A stretch of DNA of 56,718 nucleotides from a virus (IMGVR_UViG_3300044684_000179:1-56718), one strand, 5' to 3'. Shown: positions 16,043 to 24,473, counted from the first letter of the stretch. Notes: a model not told the origin generated them from the letters alone. Program-made: numbers and translations.

Positions 16043-16303
16043 CTACCGGCTTGGTTCCTGACGCACTTGCTCGACCTTGTGGTGCCCGACGTTGCGCTGG
16101 TACGGGTCATAGTGCTGGCGGATTTGTTCATCGGTGTGGCCTTTAAGCTCGGGCATCAGGCTGACCATGAGCGCGCGCCGTGCGGCTGCGGCCGTGGGGA
16201 AGTTCTGGTAGTGCGGGCTCGGGCGCCACTCGAAGCGCGGCGCCGCTCCAGTGGTGAGGCTGCCGCGCTGCGCCGCGTGGCGCTCCATGATGCGCCAGAT
16301 CAT
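16043..16303 (-). CDS. Hypothetical protein, last gene of the early operon
   Basis: 86 residues, start overlapping the upstream stop (ATGA). Sequence includes GAAPRFEWRPSPHYQNFPTA and LMVSLMPELKGHTDEQIRQH. No family recognised. It is the distal end of the leftward early operon next to attP. Confidence 0.6.
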   Translation of the reverse strand: MIWRIMERHAAQRGSLTTGAAPRFEWRPSPHYQNFPTAAAARRALMVSLMPELKGHTDEQIRQHYDPYQRNVGHHKVEQVRQEPSR

Positions 16304-16719
16304 CGCGTCGCCGCGCCCGACTCACTGAGTGCTCGAACAGCGGATACCACGGCGCGGCAGCCATCCACGTCAAACATGCCTATGTGGCAGTTCTCGAACG
16401 AGATGCCCAGCTCGCCGGCCAGCCAGCGGTAGGCCTCGTGCCGGCTCATGCTGCGCGACTTCCAGAGAGGGTCGAACGCGGCATGCGCAGCCTGCTTCGC
16501 CCGGCGCAGTTCGGCGTTCGCCAGCCGCCCGAGCGGCTTGGTGCCGTCACCCTGGCCTTTGCCGGGCTCGTGGCAGCCGGTCCAGGCGCCGCACGGCGCG
16601 CAGCGCCAGAACCGCCTGCCGAACAGGTCCGGGCGGTGCGGGTAGATCGCCGCGCCAGTCACCAGCTCGGCGACCCTGTCGCAGTAGTCGCAGGTGACGC
16701 GACAGCGCGTGATCTTCAT
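16300..16719 (-). CDS. Zinc-finger protein (DUF3268-like)
   Basis: 139 residues. RVTCDYCDRVAELVTGAAIY and FWRCAPCGAWTGCHEPG contain two CxxC pairs that would bind one zinc ion, followed by AFDPLWKSRSMSRHEAYRWL; this is the pattern of the small zinc-finger-containing phage family (DUF3268). Start chosen at the ATG overlapping the upstream stop, not the longer open frame. Role unknown; nucleic-acid binding is possible. Confidence 0.7.
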   Translation of the reverse strand: MKITRCRVTCDYCDRVAELVTGAAIYPHRPDLFGRRFWRCAPCGAWTGCHEPGKGQGDGTKPLGRLANAELRRAKQAAHAAFDPLWKSRSMSRHEAYRWLAGELGISFENCHIGMFDVDGCRAVVSAVRALSESGAATR

Positions 16720-17093
16720 GCTGGCAGGCTCTTCAGCAGCACGGAGCCCTCTTCGGGGTAGTCGTCCGCGCTCACGTAGACGCCGCGACCGCTGTGACCG
16801 GCACCGATGTGCAACCGAACCGCGCAGGCGTCGCCATCGAGGCCGATGGTCTGGCGCAGCATGTCGGCCTCGTCTTCGTCGAGGCGCAAGTCGATGGTGG
16901 GCGCCGAAGCGTTGCTGGCTTGCTTGTCGATCAGCTCCCGAACTTGGGCGAACAGCAGTCCGCAGAGTGCCGATGCTGCTGTCAGCTCGGGCGACGTGCC
17001 GCAGCGGTTGATGGCCTCGCTGAGGCGGTGCGCCAGCTCGATTGCCGGGTGCGCCGGCGCGACCGCTGGTGCGTGGTGATGATGGTGACTCAT
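16716..17093 (-). CDS. Hypothetical protein with natural N-terminal His run
   Basis: 125 residues; GGAGGGAAG precedes the ATG. It begins MSHHHHHAPAVAPAHP, a natural His tract, followed by a helical region (LAHRLSEAINRCGTSPELTA; GLLFAQVRELIDKQASN) and a beta part (RLDEDEADMLRQTIGLDG; VRLHIGAGHSGRGVYVSADD). No family recognised. The His run could bind metal. Confidence 0.6.
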   Translation of the reverse strand: MSHHHHHAPAVAPAHPAIELAHRLSEAINRCGTSPELTAASALCGLLFAQVRELIDKQASNASAPTIDLRLDEDEADMLRQTIGLDGDACAVRLHIGAGHSGRGVYVSADDYPEEGSVLLKSLPA

Positions 17094-17470
17094 TGGCTTC
17101 CCTCCTTGGGTTGGTCCTCGCTGTTGAAGTCCGGCCACAGCCGGCGGCGCTCGCGCATGTCGATGTCGCCACCGCAGTGCTTGCACAGCTTGTGCTCGCT
17201 CGCGCACTCACGGCAGAGGATGTCGGTGTTGGTGTTGGCGTATACCTGCGGCTTCGCGCATGCGGCGCACGGTTGTTCTGTGATGGCTGCGCCGCCGATG
17301 CGCGAGAAGTAGAAGCACGCCTTGCATTCCAGAGCCTTCAGGCGCCGCTGCTTCTCGGCGTCGGCCTCAAGGTCTCGCGCCAGCTTCATTGCGTCAGCAA
17401 CACGGGCCGCCGCCATGCTGCTCTTGTGCGTCATGTAGCTGCGGTCGATGCGCGGTGGGCGGCGGATCAT
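17090..17470 (-). CDS. Zinc-ribbon protein
   Basis: 126 residues. Multiple cysteine pairs (LECKACFYFSRIGG; EQPCAACAKPQVY; DILCRECASEHKLCKHCGGD) indicate two zinc-binding sites after an N-terminal helix (SSMAAARVADAMKLARDLEA). Start at the ATG that overlaps the stop of the small lipoprotein gene upstream. Function unknown. Confidence 0.65.
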   Translation of the reverse strand: MIRRPPRIDRSYMTHKSSMAAARVADAMKLARDLEADAEKQRRLKALECKACFYFSRIGGAAITEQPCAACAKPQVYANTNTDILCRECASEHKLCKHCGGDIDMRERRRLWPDFNSEDQPKEGSQ

Positions 17471-17616
17471 TTGCACAGCACCGGGTTGGCCTGACACTGC
17501 ACCGGCTGGGTGGTGCTGGTGCTGCCCTGGTCTCCGGGCTGGTCGTTCAGCGCTTCGCCGCCACCGCCGCACGCGGCGAGCAGCAGACACGCGAGAGGGC
17601 TTGCAATGTTGCGCAT
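17467..17616 (-). CDS. Small lipoprotein downstream of integrase (49 aa)
   Basis: 49 residues with GGAGG seven bases before the ATG. MRNIASPLACLLLAAC followed by GGGGEALNDQPG is a lipoprotein signal and lipobox; two cysteines are near the end (PVQCQANPVLC). It resembles the 57-residue lipoprotein at 13172 in layout (AAC-GGGG start, C-terminal cysteines). Being beside integrase in the prophage-end region, it may change the host surface or exclude other phages. Confidence 0.7.
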   Translation of the reverse strand: MRNIASPLACLLLAACGGGGEALNDQPGDQGSTSTTQPVQCQANPVLCK

Positions 17617-17631
17617 GATTTCCTCCGTTGT

Positions 17632-18708
17632 TCAGGCCAGCGGCGAGACCTTGCGCACCTTGCGCCGGTCATAAACGCGCCGCATGGTGGCCTCGTTCTG
17701 GTGGGTGTTCGGGTCGCGGCCCTGGCCGAGCATTTCGCTCACGTAGAGCGCACGCAGGTCGTGAGCGCGGAACCACTCGGGCGACTTCGGCCCATCCGGC
17801 GCGTAGGCCCGCATGAGCTTCTGCCAGTTGGTCTTGAAGCCGTCGTCGGTGTATGGCTCGCCGTCGCGGTTGTGGAACAGGTAGCCCGACACGAGGGGCG
17901 GCCGGTTCTTTGCGCGGCGATGCTTGAAGTTCAGCGCCTCGGTGAGCACCATGCGCAGTGTGGGCGTCCACTCGATGAGGTACTTGCGCGGCGCAGCGCC
18001 CGCTTGGTTCTTGTTGCTCAAGCACTCGACGCCGGCCTCGGTGATGGCGGTCTTCGGTAACCGCAGGATTTCGCCGCGGCGCCGGCCGGTGAGAGCTACC
18101 ACGCAGCCGATCACGGCTGTTAGATAGCTCGTGCCGCCGCGGTTCTTTGCGAAGGCGAGGAATGCGTTCAGCTCGGCCACGTCCACGCTCCGATGGCGCG
18201 GAGTCTCGCGGTTGCGTCGGTACCCGCGCACGGGGTTCTCGTCCACCGCGCCGGTGGTCATGCCGTAGACGAACGCGCTCGATAGTGCGCTCATCTCTTT
18301 GTTCGCGCGCACACCGCAGCCCTGGTCCTTGCGCTTCTTCAGGTACTGTTGGCCGTAGGCCGTCTTGTAAGCTCGCGGGGCCATCTCGCCGAAGACTGCG
18401 CACACGTTCTTGAGGCAACGCTCGTAGTCCAGCAGTCCGCGCTCGGACAGCGCGTTGGGGTCGCCCTCGGCGCGCATGCGCTTCTGCTCGGCGATATAGC
18501 CGTCGCACATAGCGCGGATGGTGGTCTCGCCGCTCGGCAGCTCCAGCAGCACCCGCAGCTTCGCTCGGGCCGCCGCCAAATCGGTCCCAAGCGGCTCGCG
18601 CTTGCCGTCGATGCGCGTGAAGTAGGTTTTTGCGCGTGCGCCCTCTTCGCAGTACAGGTGCGGCTCGATACGGTATTGGCGCTGCTTCTTCTCGGTCTTC
18701 GTCGTCAT
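17632..18708 (-). CDS. int: Tyrosine integrase
   Basis: 358 residues; start at the ATG after GGGAGCC. The catalytic set of tyrosine recombinases is visible: Arg in TGRRRGEILRL (about 209-211), HDLR (H316, R319), a second His (H336) and the nucleophile Tyr in MRRVYDRRK (Y346). The N-terminal part (LYCEEGARAKTYFTRIDGKR) is an arm-binding-like region, followed by a core-binding domain (KRMRAEGDPNALSERGLLDY). It should integrate the phage at a tRNA-Val gene via attP (15878-15924). Confidence 0.95.
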   Translation of the reverse strand: MTTKTEKKQRQYRIEPHLYCEEGARAKTYFTRIDGKREPLGTDLAAARAKLRVLLELPSGETTIRAMCDGYIAEQKRMRAEGDPNALSERGLLDYERCLKNVCAVFGEMAPRAYKTAYGQQYLKKRKDQGCGVRANKEMSALSSAFVYGMTTGAVDENPVRGYRRNRETPRHRSVDVAELNAFLAFAKNRGGTSYLTAVIGCVVALTGRRRGEILRLPKTAITEAGVECLSNKNQAGAAPRKYLIEWTPTLRMVLTEALNFKHRRAKNRPPLVSGYLFHNRDGEPYTDDGFKTNWQKLMRAYAPDGPKSPEWFRAHDLRALYVSEMLGQGRDPNTHQNEATMRRVYDRRKVRKVSPLA

Positions 18709-18734
18709 GGTGGCTCCCAGACTGTTGCGGCTGT

Positions 18735-18959
18735 TCAGGCTGACATCGCCGACCAGTTGGGCTCGCTCGATGCGGGCTCGACTCGCGCGCCCGAGGTCGA
18801 GCCCATCTTGGTGTTGTAGTGGCCGCGATCCACGCGCGGCTTGCCCAGCTTGTCGAGCCGGAACTTGAACCCGTTGTTCTTGAGCCAACGAGCCTGTTCC
18901 TTCCCGCGCTTGTAGCCGGTCAGCTCGCGCAGCTCGGCTTCGGTGAGGGTGAGGCTCAT
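18735..18959 (-). CDS. DUF4224 protein, excisionase candidate
   Basis: 74 residues: MSLTLTEAELRELTGYKRGK then EQARWLKNNGFKFRLDKLGK is the DUF4224 pattern, a small winged-helix-like protein usually found directly upstream of phage integrase genes. It probably controls integrase direction (excision). Start overlaps the stop of the next gene upstream. Confidence 0.8.
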   Translation of the reverse strand: MSLTLTEAELRELTGYKRGKEQARWLKNNGFKFRLDKLGKPRVDRGHYNTKMGSTSGARVEPASSEPNWSAMSA

Positions 18960-19165
18960 TGCTTTCCTGCCTTCAGCTCGACCAGCGTCTTGATGGTTGC
19001 CCCGGCGCGCAGGCGATAGCCCGGCAGCGCGAGGCGCTTCAGCGTGTTGCTGTACTTCGAGGCCGCCTTCTTGAGCGCGGCCAGCTCGTCGGGCGCTTCG
19101 ATGCGGCCAAACGGCGCAACGACGTTGCCCTTCAAGTCGATCAACTCGATGGTGTGCGCAGTCAT
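18956..19165 (-). CDS. Hypothetical protein (69 aa)
   Basis: Sequence begins MTAHTIELIDLKGNVVAPFG and ends LPGYRLRAGATIKTLVELKA; a small alpha/beta protein. Overlaps both neighbours by four bases in the early operon. No family recognised. Confidence 0.6.
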   Translation of the reverse strand: MTAHTIELIDLKGNVVAPFGRIEAPDELAALKKAASKYSNTLKRLALPGYRLRAGATIKTLVELKAGKQ

Positions 19166-19545
19166 CGTTGCGCCCCTCCTTCGGGTGGGGTGATGCCGAA
19201 CCGCCCATAGAACTCGACCTTGACCGGGCCGTCCTGGGCATAGGTGGCCGCATAGTGCGCAGCCTCGGCTTTGATGCTTGCCAGCTCAGGCCCTTCGCCC
19301 GAAGCGACGCACATATCGTCCTGCCACACCTCGAACTGGTAGGTCAACGGCACCGCTGCCGCCGCTTGCGGGAGGGTGGAGAGAGCTGCAGACCAGCCAG
19401 ACCATTGATCGGCTGCGCGCCCGTCTTGGTACTCGCCAGCCTCATTCAACTTCAAGGCCCAATCGAGATAGCTCTCAGGCACCTTCCACGTGCGGCGAAT
19501 GTGCGCCTCAAATGCCTGCCGCACCGGGTCATCGTTCGGGGTCAT
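19162..19545 (-). CDS. Hypothetical protein (127 aa)
   Basis: An N-terminal segment DPVRQAFEAHIRRTWKVPES followed by AGEYQDGRAADQWSGWSAAL is like the first part of many small proteins of Burkholderiales phages; a beta region follows (TYQFEVWQDDMCVASGEGPE). Overlaps both neighbours. Function unknown. Confidence 0.6.
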   Translation of the reverse strand: MTPNDDPVRQAFEAHIRRTWKVPESYLDWALKLNEAGEYQDGRAADQWSGWSAALSTLPQAAAAVPLTYQFEVWQDDMCVASGEGPELASIKAEAAHYAATYAQDGPVKVEFYGRFGITPPEGGAQR

Positions 19546-20645
19546 GGCTTCTCCTTCTGTGCCTGCGCGGCGAGGGCGGCGCGAACGTCTGGCAATGCCT
19601 GGGCTGCTCGCTGCTCACACCATGCGAGATCGTCTCCTGGCTCTCGGTCAGCATCGCCTATGTCGGCCAAGGCGGCCTCAGCGATCTCTAACGCGCGCAA
19701 CACCTCCTGCCGCTCTTGCTGCGCTGCTGGGTGCTCTCGGTGGGTGGTGAGGGCCTTCTCTGCGGCAATTGCTCGGTCAAACAACTGCTCGTTGATCTTC
19801 CACGCCTCGCGCGCCTCTTGCTCCCACGTCACCGGCAGCATCGGGTTGCCGTCGTTCGGGCACGGCTCCGTTTCCTCACCGCCTGGGCCGGTAGTGCAGC
19901 TGTTGACGTAGAGGTTCGTGCGCACCAGCGTGAAGCCACACTTGGCGCAATGCACCTTGCCGGGCACGCAGTTCGTCACCGGGCGCGGCTGCATCGCAAG
20001 CCCCTCCACCGCTGGCGCTGCTGCCGACGCCTTGCAGTCGCATTGCTCGATCCGGCCGGCGCAGGAGTGCTCGTCGCCGTTGAGAGCGCATAAGCCGTCG
20101 TCGCAATCTTCGGCGTGAACGAACACCTCCCCGGTGCCGTTGCAATGCTCGCAGTCTGGCGCTGCTGCCGTCAGCCCTGCCACGCACTGCCGCACGTACT
20201 CGGGGACCTCTGAGGGGCAGGCAATTGCAGCCATCCACTGACTTTCGAGAGGGCTTCCGGGTTCGGGGGTTGGGAACGCATCGCGGCATTGAGCCAATGC
20301 GCTGATGAGGTCTTCGGTGGCAGGCTCCTCGTTCATCAGCCCTGCCACGCTGGCGGTGGCGGATGTCTCGGCTTCGGTCAGGCCGTTGAGCATCACGAGG
20401 TCGCTGACGGGGTTCCGCTTGGCGGCGCGTTCAAGCACTCCGGGATTGACCCCTGCGATCCGCGTCATCGGAGGTCGAATCGGCGCCACCGCCTCCTGCG
20501 CCTGCTCGGGCTGGGCGGCCCGAGATTCAGCGAGAGCCTTCTCGCCTTCTTCCATCACGGCATAGGCGCGCTTGAACCACTCGACTTCGCCAGCATTCCA
20601 GGCATCGACGATGGCTTTAAGGGCATGAGCTTCACGGTTCGTCAT
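19542..20645 (-). CDS. Large hypothetical protein with zinc ribbon shared with 42290 gene
   Basis: 367 residues. A cysteine-rich centre (CEHCNGTGEVFVHAEDC; IEQCDC) resembles a DnaJ-type zinc finger. Residues of about 216-298 (GKVHCAKCGFTLVRTNLYVN, then EETEPCPNDGNPMLPVTW) are nearly the same as residues 5-87 of the protein encoded at 42290 on the other strand. The C-terminus resembles the helical REHPAAQQERQEVLRALEIA type. It appears to be assembled from separate modules. Function unknown. Confidence 0.65.
   Translation of the reverse strand: MTNREAHALKAIVDAWNAGEVEWFKRAYAVMEEGEKALAESRAAQPEQAQEAVAPIRPPMTRIAGVNPGVLERAAKRNPVSDLVMLNGLTEAETSATASVAGLMNEEPATEDLISALAQCRDAFPTPEPGSPLESQWMAAIACPSEVPEYVRQCVAGLTAAAPDCEHCNGTGEVFVHAEDCDDGLCALNGDEHSCAGRIEQCDCKASAAAPAVEGLAMQPRPVTNCVPGKVHCAKCGFTLVRTNLYVNSCTTGPGGEETEPCPNDGNPMLPVTWEQEAREAWKINEQLFDRAIAAEKALTTHREHPAAQQERQEVLRALEIAEAALADIGDADREPGDDLAWCEQRAAQALPDVRAALAAQAQKEKP
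19752..20000 (-). repeat. Inverted duplicate of 42302-42550
   Basis: This 249-base segment and 42302-42550 encode 83 aligned residues that are about nine-tenths identical, in genes facing opposite ways. The codon positions differ more than the amino acids, so the copy is not recent or both are under selection. Confidence 0.8.
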
Positions 20646-20851
20646 GCTGATTGCTCCTCGTCGGGTTCCGGGTTCACGCGGTCAGCAAGGCGGCGCAGCC
20701 TGTCAATTTCGCGAGTCAGCGCAAGCTTGACGCTGCCGTAGTGCTTCGGGTCGCCGCGGTAGGCGTCGCTGAACCCGGCAATCTCATTCGCGCGTTGCGA
20801 CAGGATTTCGGCGATCTGAGCGCGCTCGGACTTGGTGAGAGATTCGGTCAT
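20642..20851 (-). CDS. Hypothetical helical protein (69 aa)
   Basis: MTESLTKSERAQIAEILSQR then KLALTREIDRLRRLADRVNP: two helices. ATG overlaps the upstream stop. Unknown role. Confidence 0.6.
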   Translation of the reverse strand: MTESLTKSERAQIAEILSQRANEIAGFSDAYRGDPKHYGSVKLALTREIDRLRRLADRVNPEPDEEQSA

Positions 20852-21549
20852 CACACCCCTCCCTCATCGGCGGATGCCTTGGGGGCGGCCTGCGCCGGGT
20901 GAGCGGTGGAGAGGGCGGCCGCGTAACCGGCGCGGATGAAGTCATAGGCCGCGGCTCCCCGCTTCTCGTGCATGGCCTTGGTCATAATCTCGTCGCACTG
21001 CTCATCCGTCAGTCCCTGCGCCACTGGCTGTGATGCGGCGACAGGAGCGGCGTAGAGGGGGATGCTGCGCGAAGCAGTCCGCTGCGCCGCGCAGTTCACG
21101 GCGACTGCCCCGTCCGACCACGTCACCAAGTTTTCCAGGTCCGTTGCGCTGACCCAGCCCACCGCCTCTGCTGCCCCCTGCTGCGCCACGGGAGGGCGGG
21201 CGGCGAGCATGGCAGACCACGCCTTGGTGGGGCCGTTGATGCGCGTGAAGCCGCCTTCCGGTCCGTAGCAGATAGCCTGCACGGCCGCTTCGAGCATGGC
21301 GGGCGTTGGTGTCACCGGCACCAGCACGCACTCATCGGCCGCCACCGGCTCGGCCTGCGGCTGGGCGGCGAGGGAGGCGAGCGTTTCGGACACAAGCGTC
21401 TCGAACTTCTGCCGGCGGTCGTCCGCACGCCTGTTTGCCGAGTAGCTTTCGCTGTCGGCGTCGGCCCAATAGTCTTGCCCGAGCGCAAATGCCCGGCGCA
21501 GTGCTTTCTCCAGCAGCGCCACGGCCGTCTTGGTGGTGGTGTCGGTCAT
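20851..21549 (-). CDS. Hypothetical protein (232 aa)
   Basis: The N-terminal half has VALLEKALRRAFALGQDYWA; the middle has PVTPTPAMLEAAVQAICYGP and SRSIPLYAAPVAA, and the end QGLTDEQCDEIMTKAMHEKR. The phrases PTPAML and IPLYAAP are frequent in accessory proteins of proteobacterial phages. These proteins are variable and of unknown role. Overlaps both neighbours. Confidence 0.65.
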   Translation of the reverse strand: MTDTTTKTAVALLEKALRRAFALGQDYWADADSESYSANRRADDRRQKFETLVSETLASLAAQPQAEPVAADECVLVPVTPTPAMLEAAVQAICYGPEGGFTRINGPTKAWSAMLAARPPVAQQGAAEAVGWVSATDLENLVTWSDGAVAVNCAAQRTASRSIPLYAAPVAASQPVAQGLTDEQCDEIMTKAMHEKRGAAAYDFIRAGYAAALSTAHPAQAAPKASADEGGV

Positions 21550-21929
21550 GATGTGGCTCCGGTGGCTTTGGCGATTGCGGCCCTACAAAGCGTTAATGCA
21601 TCGATTAGCGCTTGCTTGGTCATGTCCTCACCGGCCAGCACGCCGAGTGATTTCTGGCAGGCCTCCAGCAAATCGTCGGCGGCGGCACGAATCACCTCAT
21701 CAGCCAATGCGCGATGATTCGCCGCTGAAGCCTCATCGCGCGTGTCAGCATCAAAGTGCCTCGCACTTAGCGCATCGGCGGCTGATTTGTCCTTCGTGCT
21801 GTGACAGGGCATGCGCGTGCGAAACACGACAGCTCCGGAAGCGTTGCGAGTCACGATGTCGAAGGGCCACGATTTGTCGATTTCCACCGATAGCGGCCCT
21901 GGCGTGTGCTTCTTGGGATCGGTGGTCAT
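21546..21929 (-). CDS. Hypothetical protein of the HTPGP type (127 aa)
   Basis: Begins MTTDPKKHTPGPLSVEIDKS and contains DIVTRNASGAVVFRTRMPC; the HTPGP start followed by a beta-hairpin is shared by many small phage proteins, including the one encoded at 39553. C-terminal helix LALADEVIRAAADDL-like region. The start is the ATG overlapping the upstream stop. Confidence 0.6.
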   Translation of the reverse strand: MTTDPKKHTPGPLSVEIDKSWPFDIVTRNASGAVVFRTRMPCHSTKDKSAADALSARHFDADTRDEASAANHRALADEVIRAAADDLLEACQKSLGVLAGEDMTKQALIDALTLCRAAIAKATGATS

Positions 21930-22087
21930 GCGGCCTCCGCTTCGTCTTCGAGCACAACAGCCGCAACAGCCTCGAACGGCAGGCACAGCGACTGCGCAAC
22001 AGTTTGGGCGGCCTCGACTTCCGAGGCGCCGAGCTTGCGTGCGCGCTCGAAGGCTTCGAGCACAGCTTGACGTGTGACGATGGTCAT
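21926..22087 (-). CDS. Small hypothetical protein (53 aa)
   Basis: Reading the minus strand gives MTIVTRQAVLEAFERARKLG then ASEVEAAQTVAQSLCLPFEA. It is helical with a possible helix-turn-helix shape (RARKLGASEVEAAQTVAQSL). Both ends overlap neighbouring genes by four bases, which supports a real gene. Confidence 0.6.
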   Translation of the reverse strand: MTIVTRQAVLEAFERARKLGASEVEAAQTVAQSLCLPFEAVAAVVLEDEAEAA

Positions 22088-22962
22088 GCGGCCACCTTCT
22101 TTCCTTCTGCGGCTTCGAGCCAGATGGCCGTCAGCCGCTCACGGAGTGAGGACATGCCGCCGCCGATGCGCACCAGCTTGCCGCCGGCAGCCTTCACGGT
22201 GGCGTCGATGCCGTGGTTGATGAACGCCGTCATGGCGAGGGTCATCTCACAGTGCTGCAGGGCATCGGTGAAGCTGCGGCCCTTTGCGTCGTCCGACTGG
22301 AAGAACCGGATGTCGAAGGCTTCGCCGAACTCGCGCTCGATGAGTGCGCGCTGGTTGTTCAACAGTCCGACGATGGCGATGCGCATGCGCTTCGGCTTTC
22401 CGTCCGGGGCTGGCGTCTGCGCGGCGGCCACGGGCGCAGCGGCGGCCTCCTGCGCTTGCGGCTCAGGGCTCGGAGCCGGCATGCGCAGCACGATCTCGCG
22501 CAGAGCCGCGAGCTGGTCGCTCATGTGCTCGCGCTGGTCGTTGAGTGCGCGCAGCAGGAGCACGTTCTGCTCGACGAGCTTGCTGCATGTGGCCTCGATA
22601 GTGTCCAGGCGCTCGTGCAGGTCGCCAGACACAGCCAGCAGCCGTTGCGCCAGCTCGCGCTCGAAGTGCGCCTTCGCATCGTCCAGGCCGCGCCGCAGCT
22701 CGGCGAGCCTGTCGGCCACGGGGGCGAGGTCCGGGGCGGCGCCGCGCGTTTGGGGCACGCCAGCCCGCGTGCTGCTGGCCTTGTGGTCTTCAATGGCCTT
22801 GCTCGCCACCTGAACGTCGAACAGCCGAACCGTGCGCGTGCCTTGCACGAACGAATGCACGGGGCCGATCTTCGCGCGCTCCAGAATGGCGGCGACCGTC
22901 TTGTGATCGACGCCATGCCGCTGCGCGAGCGTGGCCGCGGTTTCGAGGGTGGAGTTTTCCAC
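22084..22962 (-). CDS. HTH, coiled-coil and DUF2325-like protein
   Basis: 292 residues. An N-terminal HTH-like segment (TAATLAQRHGVDHKTVAAIL) is followed by a coiled coil (LAELRRGLDDAKAHFERELA; LHERLDTIEATCSKLVEQNV), a Pro/Ala linker, and an alpha/beta domain (RMRIAIVGLLNNQRALIERE; MTLAMTAFINHGIDATVKAA) resembling DUF2325. The last domain looks like a small Rossmann-type fold. Possible regulatory or DNA-linked function in the early operon, between the small genes and the MazG-like gene; not proven. Confidence 0.65.
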   Translation of the reverse strand: MENSTLETAATLAQRHGVDHKTVAAILERAKIGPVHSFVQGTRTVRLFDVQVASKAIEDHKASSTRAGVPQTRGAAPDLAPVADRLAELRRGLDDAKAHFERELAQRLLAVSGDLHERLDTIEATCSKLVEQNVLLLRALNDQREHMSDQLAALREIVLRMPAPSPEPQAQEAAAAPVAAAQTPAPDGKPKRMRIAIVGLLNNQRALIEREFGEAFDIRFFQSDDAKGRSFTDALQHCEMTLAMTAFINHGIDATVKAAGGKLVRIGGGMSSLRERLTAIWLEAAEGKKVAA

Positions 22963-22971
22963 GTCCGCCCC

Positions 22972-23445
22972 TCAGAACGACTTGCCGCCGGCTGCGCGCC
23001 GGTGCTCCGGCTTGTGGTCCGCGCGCTGGGCGTTGTAGGCCAGCTTCTCGGCGATGGCGGCGCCAAGGTCGAGACCGAGACCACCGGCGAGGTCGAAGCA
23101 GCGGATGACGGCATCAGCCAGCTCCACCTCCAGCATCGAGCGGTGCGGCAGCTTGTCATCCATCAGCGACTTGCGGTATCCCTCCATGCCTTCGCTGATC
23201 TCGCTGTGGATGAGGCACAGTTTCTCGGGCACGTTGAACTTCGGCCGGCCGGCATCGGTCGGCCGGTGGCGCAGATCGTCGCCAGTGGCGAGGTCCGTCC
23301 ACCAGCCGCCCGCAACTGCGGCCTCGTGGCAGAAGGCTTGCAACTTCCGGCCGACGTTGATGCAGAACAGGTGGTCCAGTTCCGGCGTGGTGCTGCCGCT
23401 CGCGGCTGCTGCAATTTCGATAACGCTCATGGTGTCGTGGCTCAT
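22972..23445 (-). CDS. MazG-like nucleotide pyrophosphohydrolase
   Basis: 157 residues. EKLCLIHSEISEGMEGYRKS and LEVELADAVIRCFDLAGGLG carry the paired acidic motifs (ExxE and ExxD) of all-alpha NTP pyrophosphohydrolases of the MazG/dUTPase type. The end (GAAIAEKLAYNAQRADHKPE) also fits. Such phage enzymes remove unusual nucleotides or lower alarmone signals. Start chosen at the first ATG after GAGGCAACC; a second ATG is five codons later. Confidence 0.8.
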   Translation of the reverse strand: MSHDTMSVIEIAAAASGSTTPELDHLFCINVGRKLQAFCHEAAVAGGWWTDLATGDDLRHRPTDAGRPKFNVPEKLCLIHSEISEGMEGYRKSLMDDKLPHRSMLEVELADAVIRCFDLAGGLGLDLGAAIAEKLAYNAQRADHKPEHRRAAGGKSF

Positions 23446-23465
23446 GCTCGTGGTTGCCTCGTCGA

Positions 23466-23852
23466 TTACTTGCGTTCCACCACTTGCGTGATGCGATAGC
23501 CGGTGTCGGTCTGCATGCCCGCCCACTGCACCTGACAGTAGCGAAGCGCCACCTCGTTGCCGCTCATTGCCGCGTTGTCCACGGCTGCAGCGACGTTTGG
23601 GTCGATGACGCTGAAGGCCCACACGTCGCCGCCGCTGGTGCCGCTCTTGTAGCCGCCGTGGAGCTTCGTGCCGGCCATCACCAGCTCACCCTCCCATGAC
23701 TTGTTCACGATGCCCTTGCGGCTGAACTTCTGCACCACGCCGACGCGAACGCCTTGGCTGTAGCAGTCGGTGTTGGCCGCGAGCGCGGACGAGAAGGGCG
23801 TCAGTACAAGCGCGAGCAGTGCGAAGGCGGCGATGGTGAGTGCGTGTTTCAT
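23466..23852 (-). CDS. Secreted hypothetical protein
   Basis: 128 residues. MKHALTIAAFALLALVLTPF then SSALAANTD is a cleavable signal peptide, so the product is periplasmic. The mature part (CYSQGVRVGVVQKFSRKGIV; KSWEGELVMAGTKL; WAFSVIDPNVAAAVDNAAMS) is a recurrent beta-rich phage family with no known activity. A ribosome site AGGAGAAGC precedes the ATG. Confidence 0.7.
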   Translation of the reverse strand: MKHALTIAAFALLALVLTPFSSALAANTDCYSQGVRVGVVQKFSRKGIVNKSWEGELVMAGTKLHGGYKSGTSGGDVWAFSVIDPNVAAAVDNAAMSGNEVALRYCQVQWAGMQTDTGYRITQVVERK

Positions 23853-23915
23853 GATTGCTTCTCCTGTGTGGTTGAGGTGGTGCCGGGCTTTCACCGGCTG
23901 TGCTGGTGGTCGGTT

Positions 23916-24473
23916 TTAGAACGGGATGTCGTCGTCCATGTCGTCGAAGCCGGTGCCGCTGGTCGTCGGCTGCGAGCGCGGCGCGGGCGCGCGGCCTTCG
24001 CGGGCCTGCGCGTAGGCGTTCGGCTGTTGGCCCTGGCTGCGCTGCTGTTCGCGCTGTTCGCTGGGCGTCATCGGGCGTCCGCGGTCGTGGCCGCCGCCAC
24101 CCCCGTAGTTGCCGCCGCCGCCCTCGCTTCCGTCGCCGCGCTTCGTGATGAGCATGCGCATCACGTCGGCCTTGATCTCGGTGGTGTAGCGGTCATTGCC
24201 GTCCTTGTCCTGCCATTTGCGTGTGCGCAGCGAGCCCTCGAAGTAGGCGAGGTCACCTTGGTGCAGGTAGTCGCCGCACACCTCGGCAAGACGGCCGTAC
24301 ATGACGATGCTGTGCCACTCGGTTTGCTCTTTGCGCTCGCCGCTGTTCTTGTCCTTCCAGCTCTCGCTGGTGGCGACGCGAAGGTTGGCGACTGCGGTGC
24401 CGTCGGGCATGTAGCGCACCTCCGGGTCTTTGCCCAGGCGCGCGACGAGAATGACTTTGTTGACCGTGCTCAT
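23916..24473 (-). CDS. ssb: Single-stranded DNA-binding protein
   Basis: 185 residues. The N-terminal OB fold ([60 protein letters not shown]) is classic SSB. A Gly-rich linker ([15 protein letters not shown]) leads to the acidic tip DDMDDDIPF, which recruits replication and recombination partners. It works with the Gp157, Sak4-like and replication genes in the same operon. Confidence 0.95.
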   Translation of the reverse strand: MSTVNKVILVARLGKDPEVRYMPDGTAVANLRVATSESWKDKNSGERKEQTEWHSIVMYGRLAEVCGDYLHQGDLAYFEGSLRTRKWQDKDGNDRYTTEIKADVMRMLITKRGDGSEGGGGNYGGGGGHDRGRPMTPSEQREQQRSQGQQPNAYAQAREGRAPAPRSQPTTSGTGFDDMDDDIPF

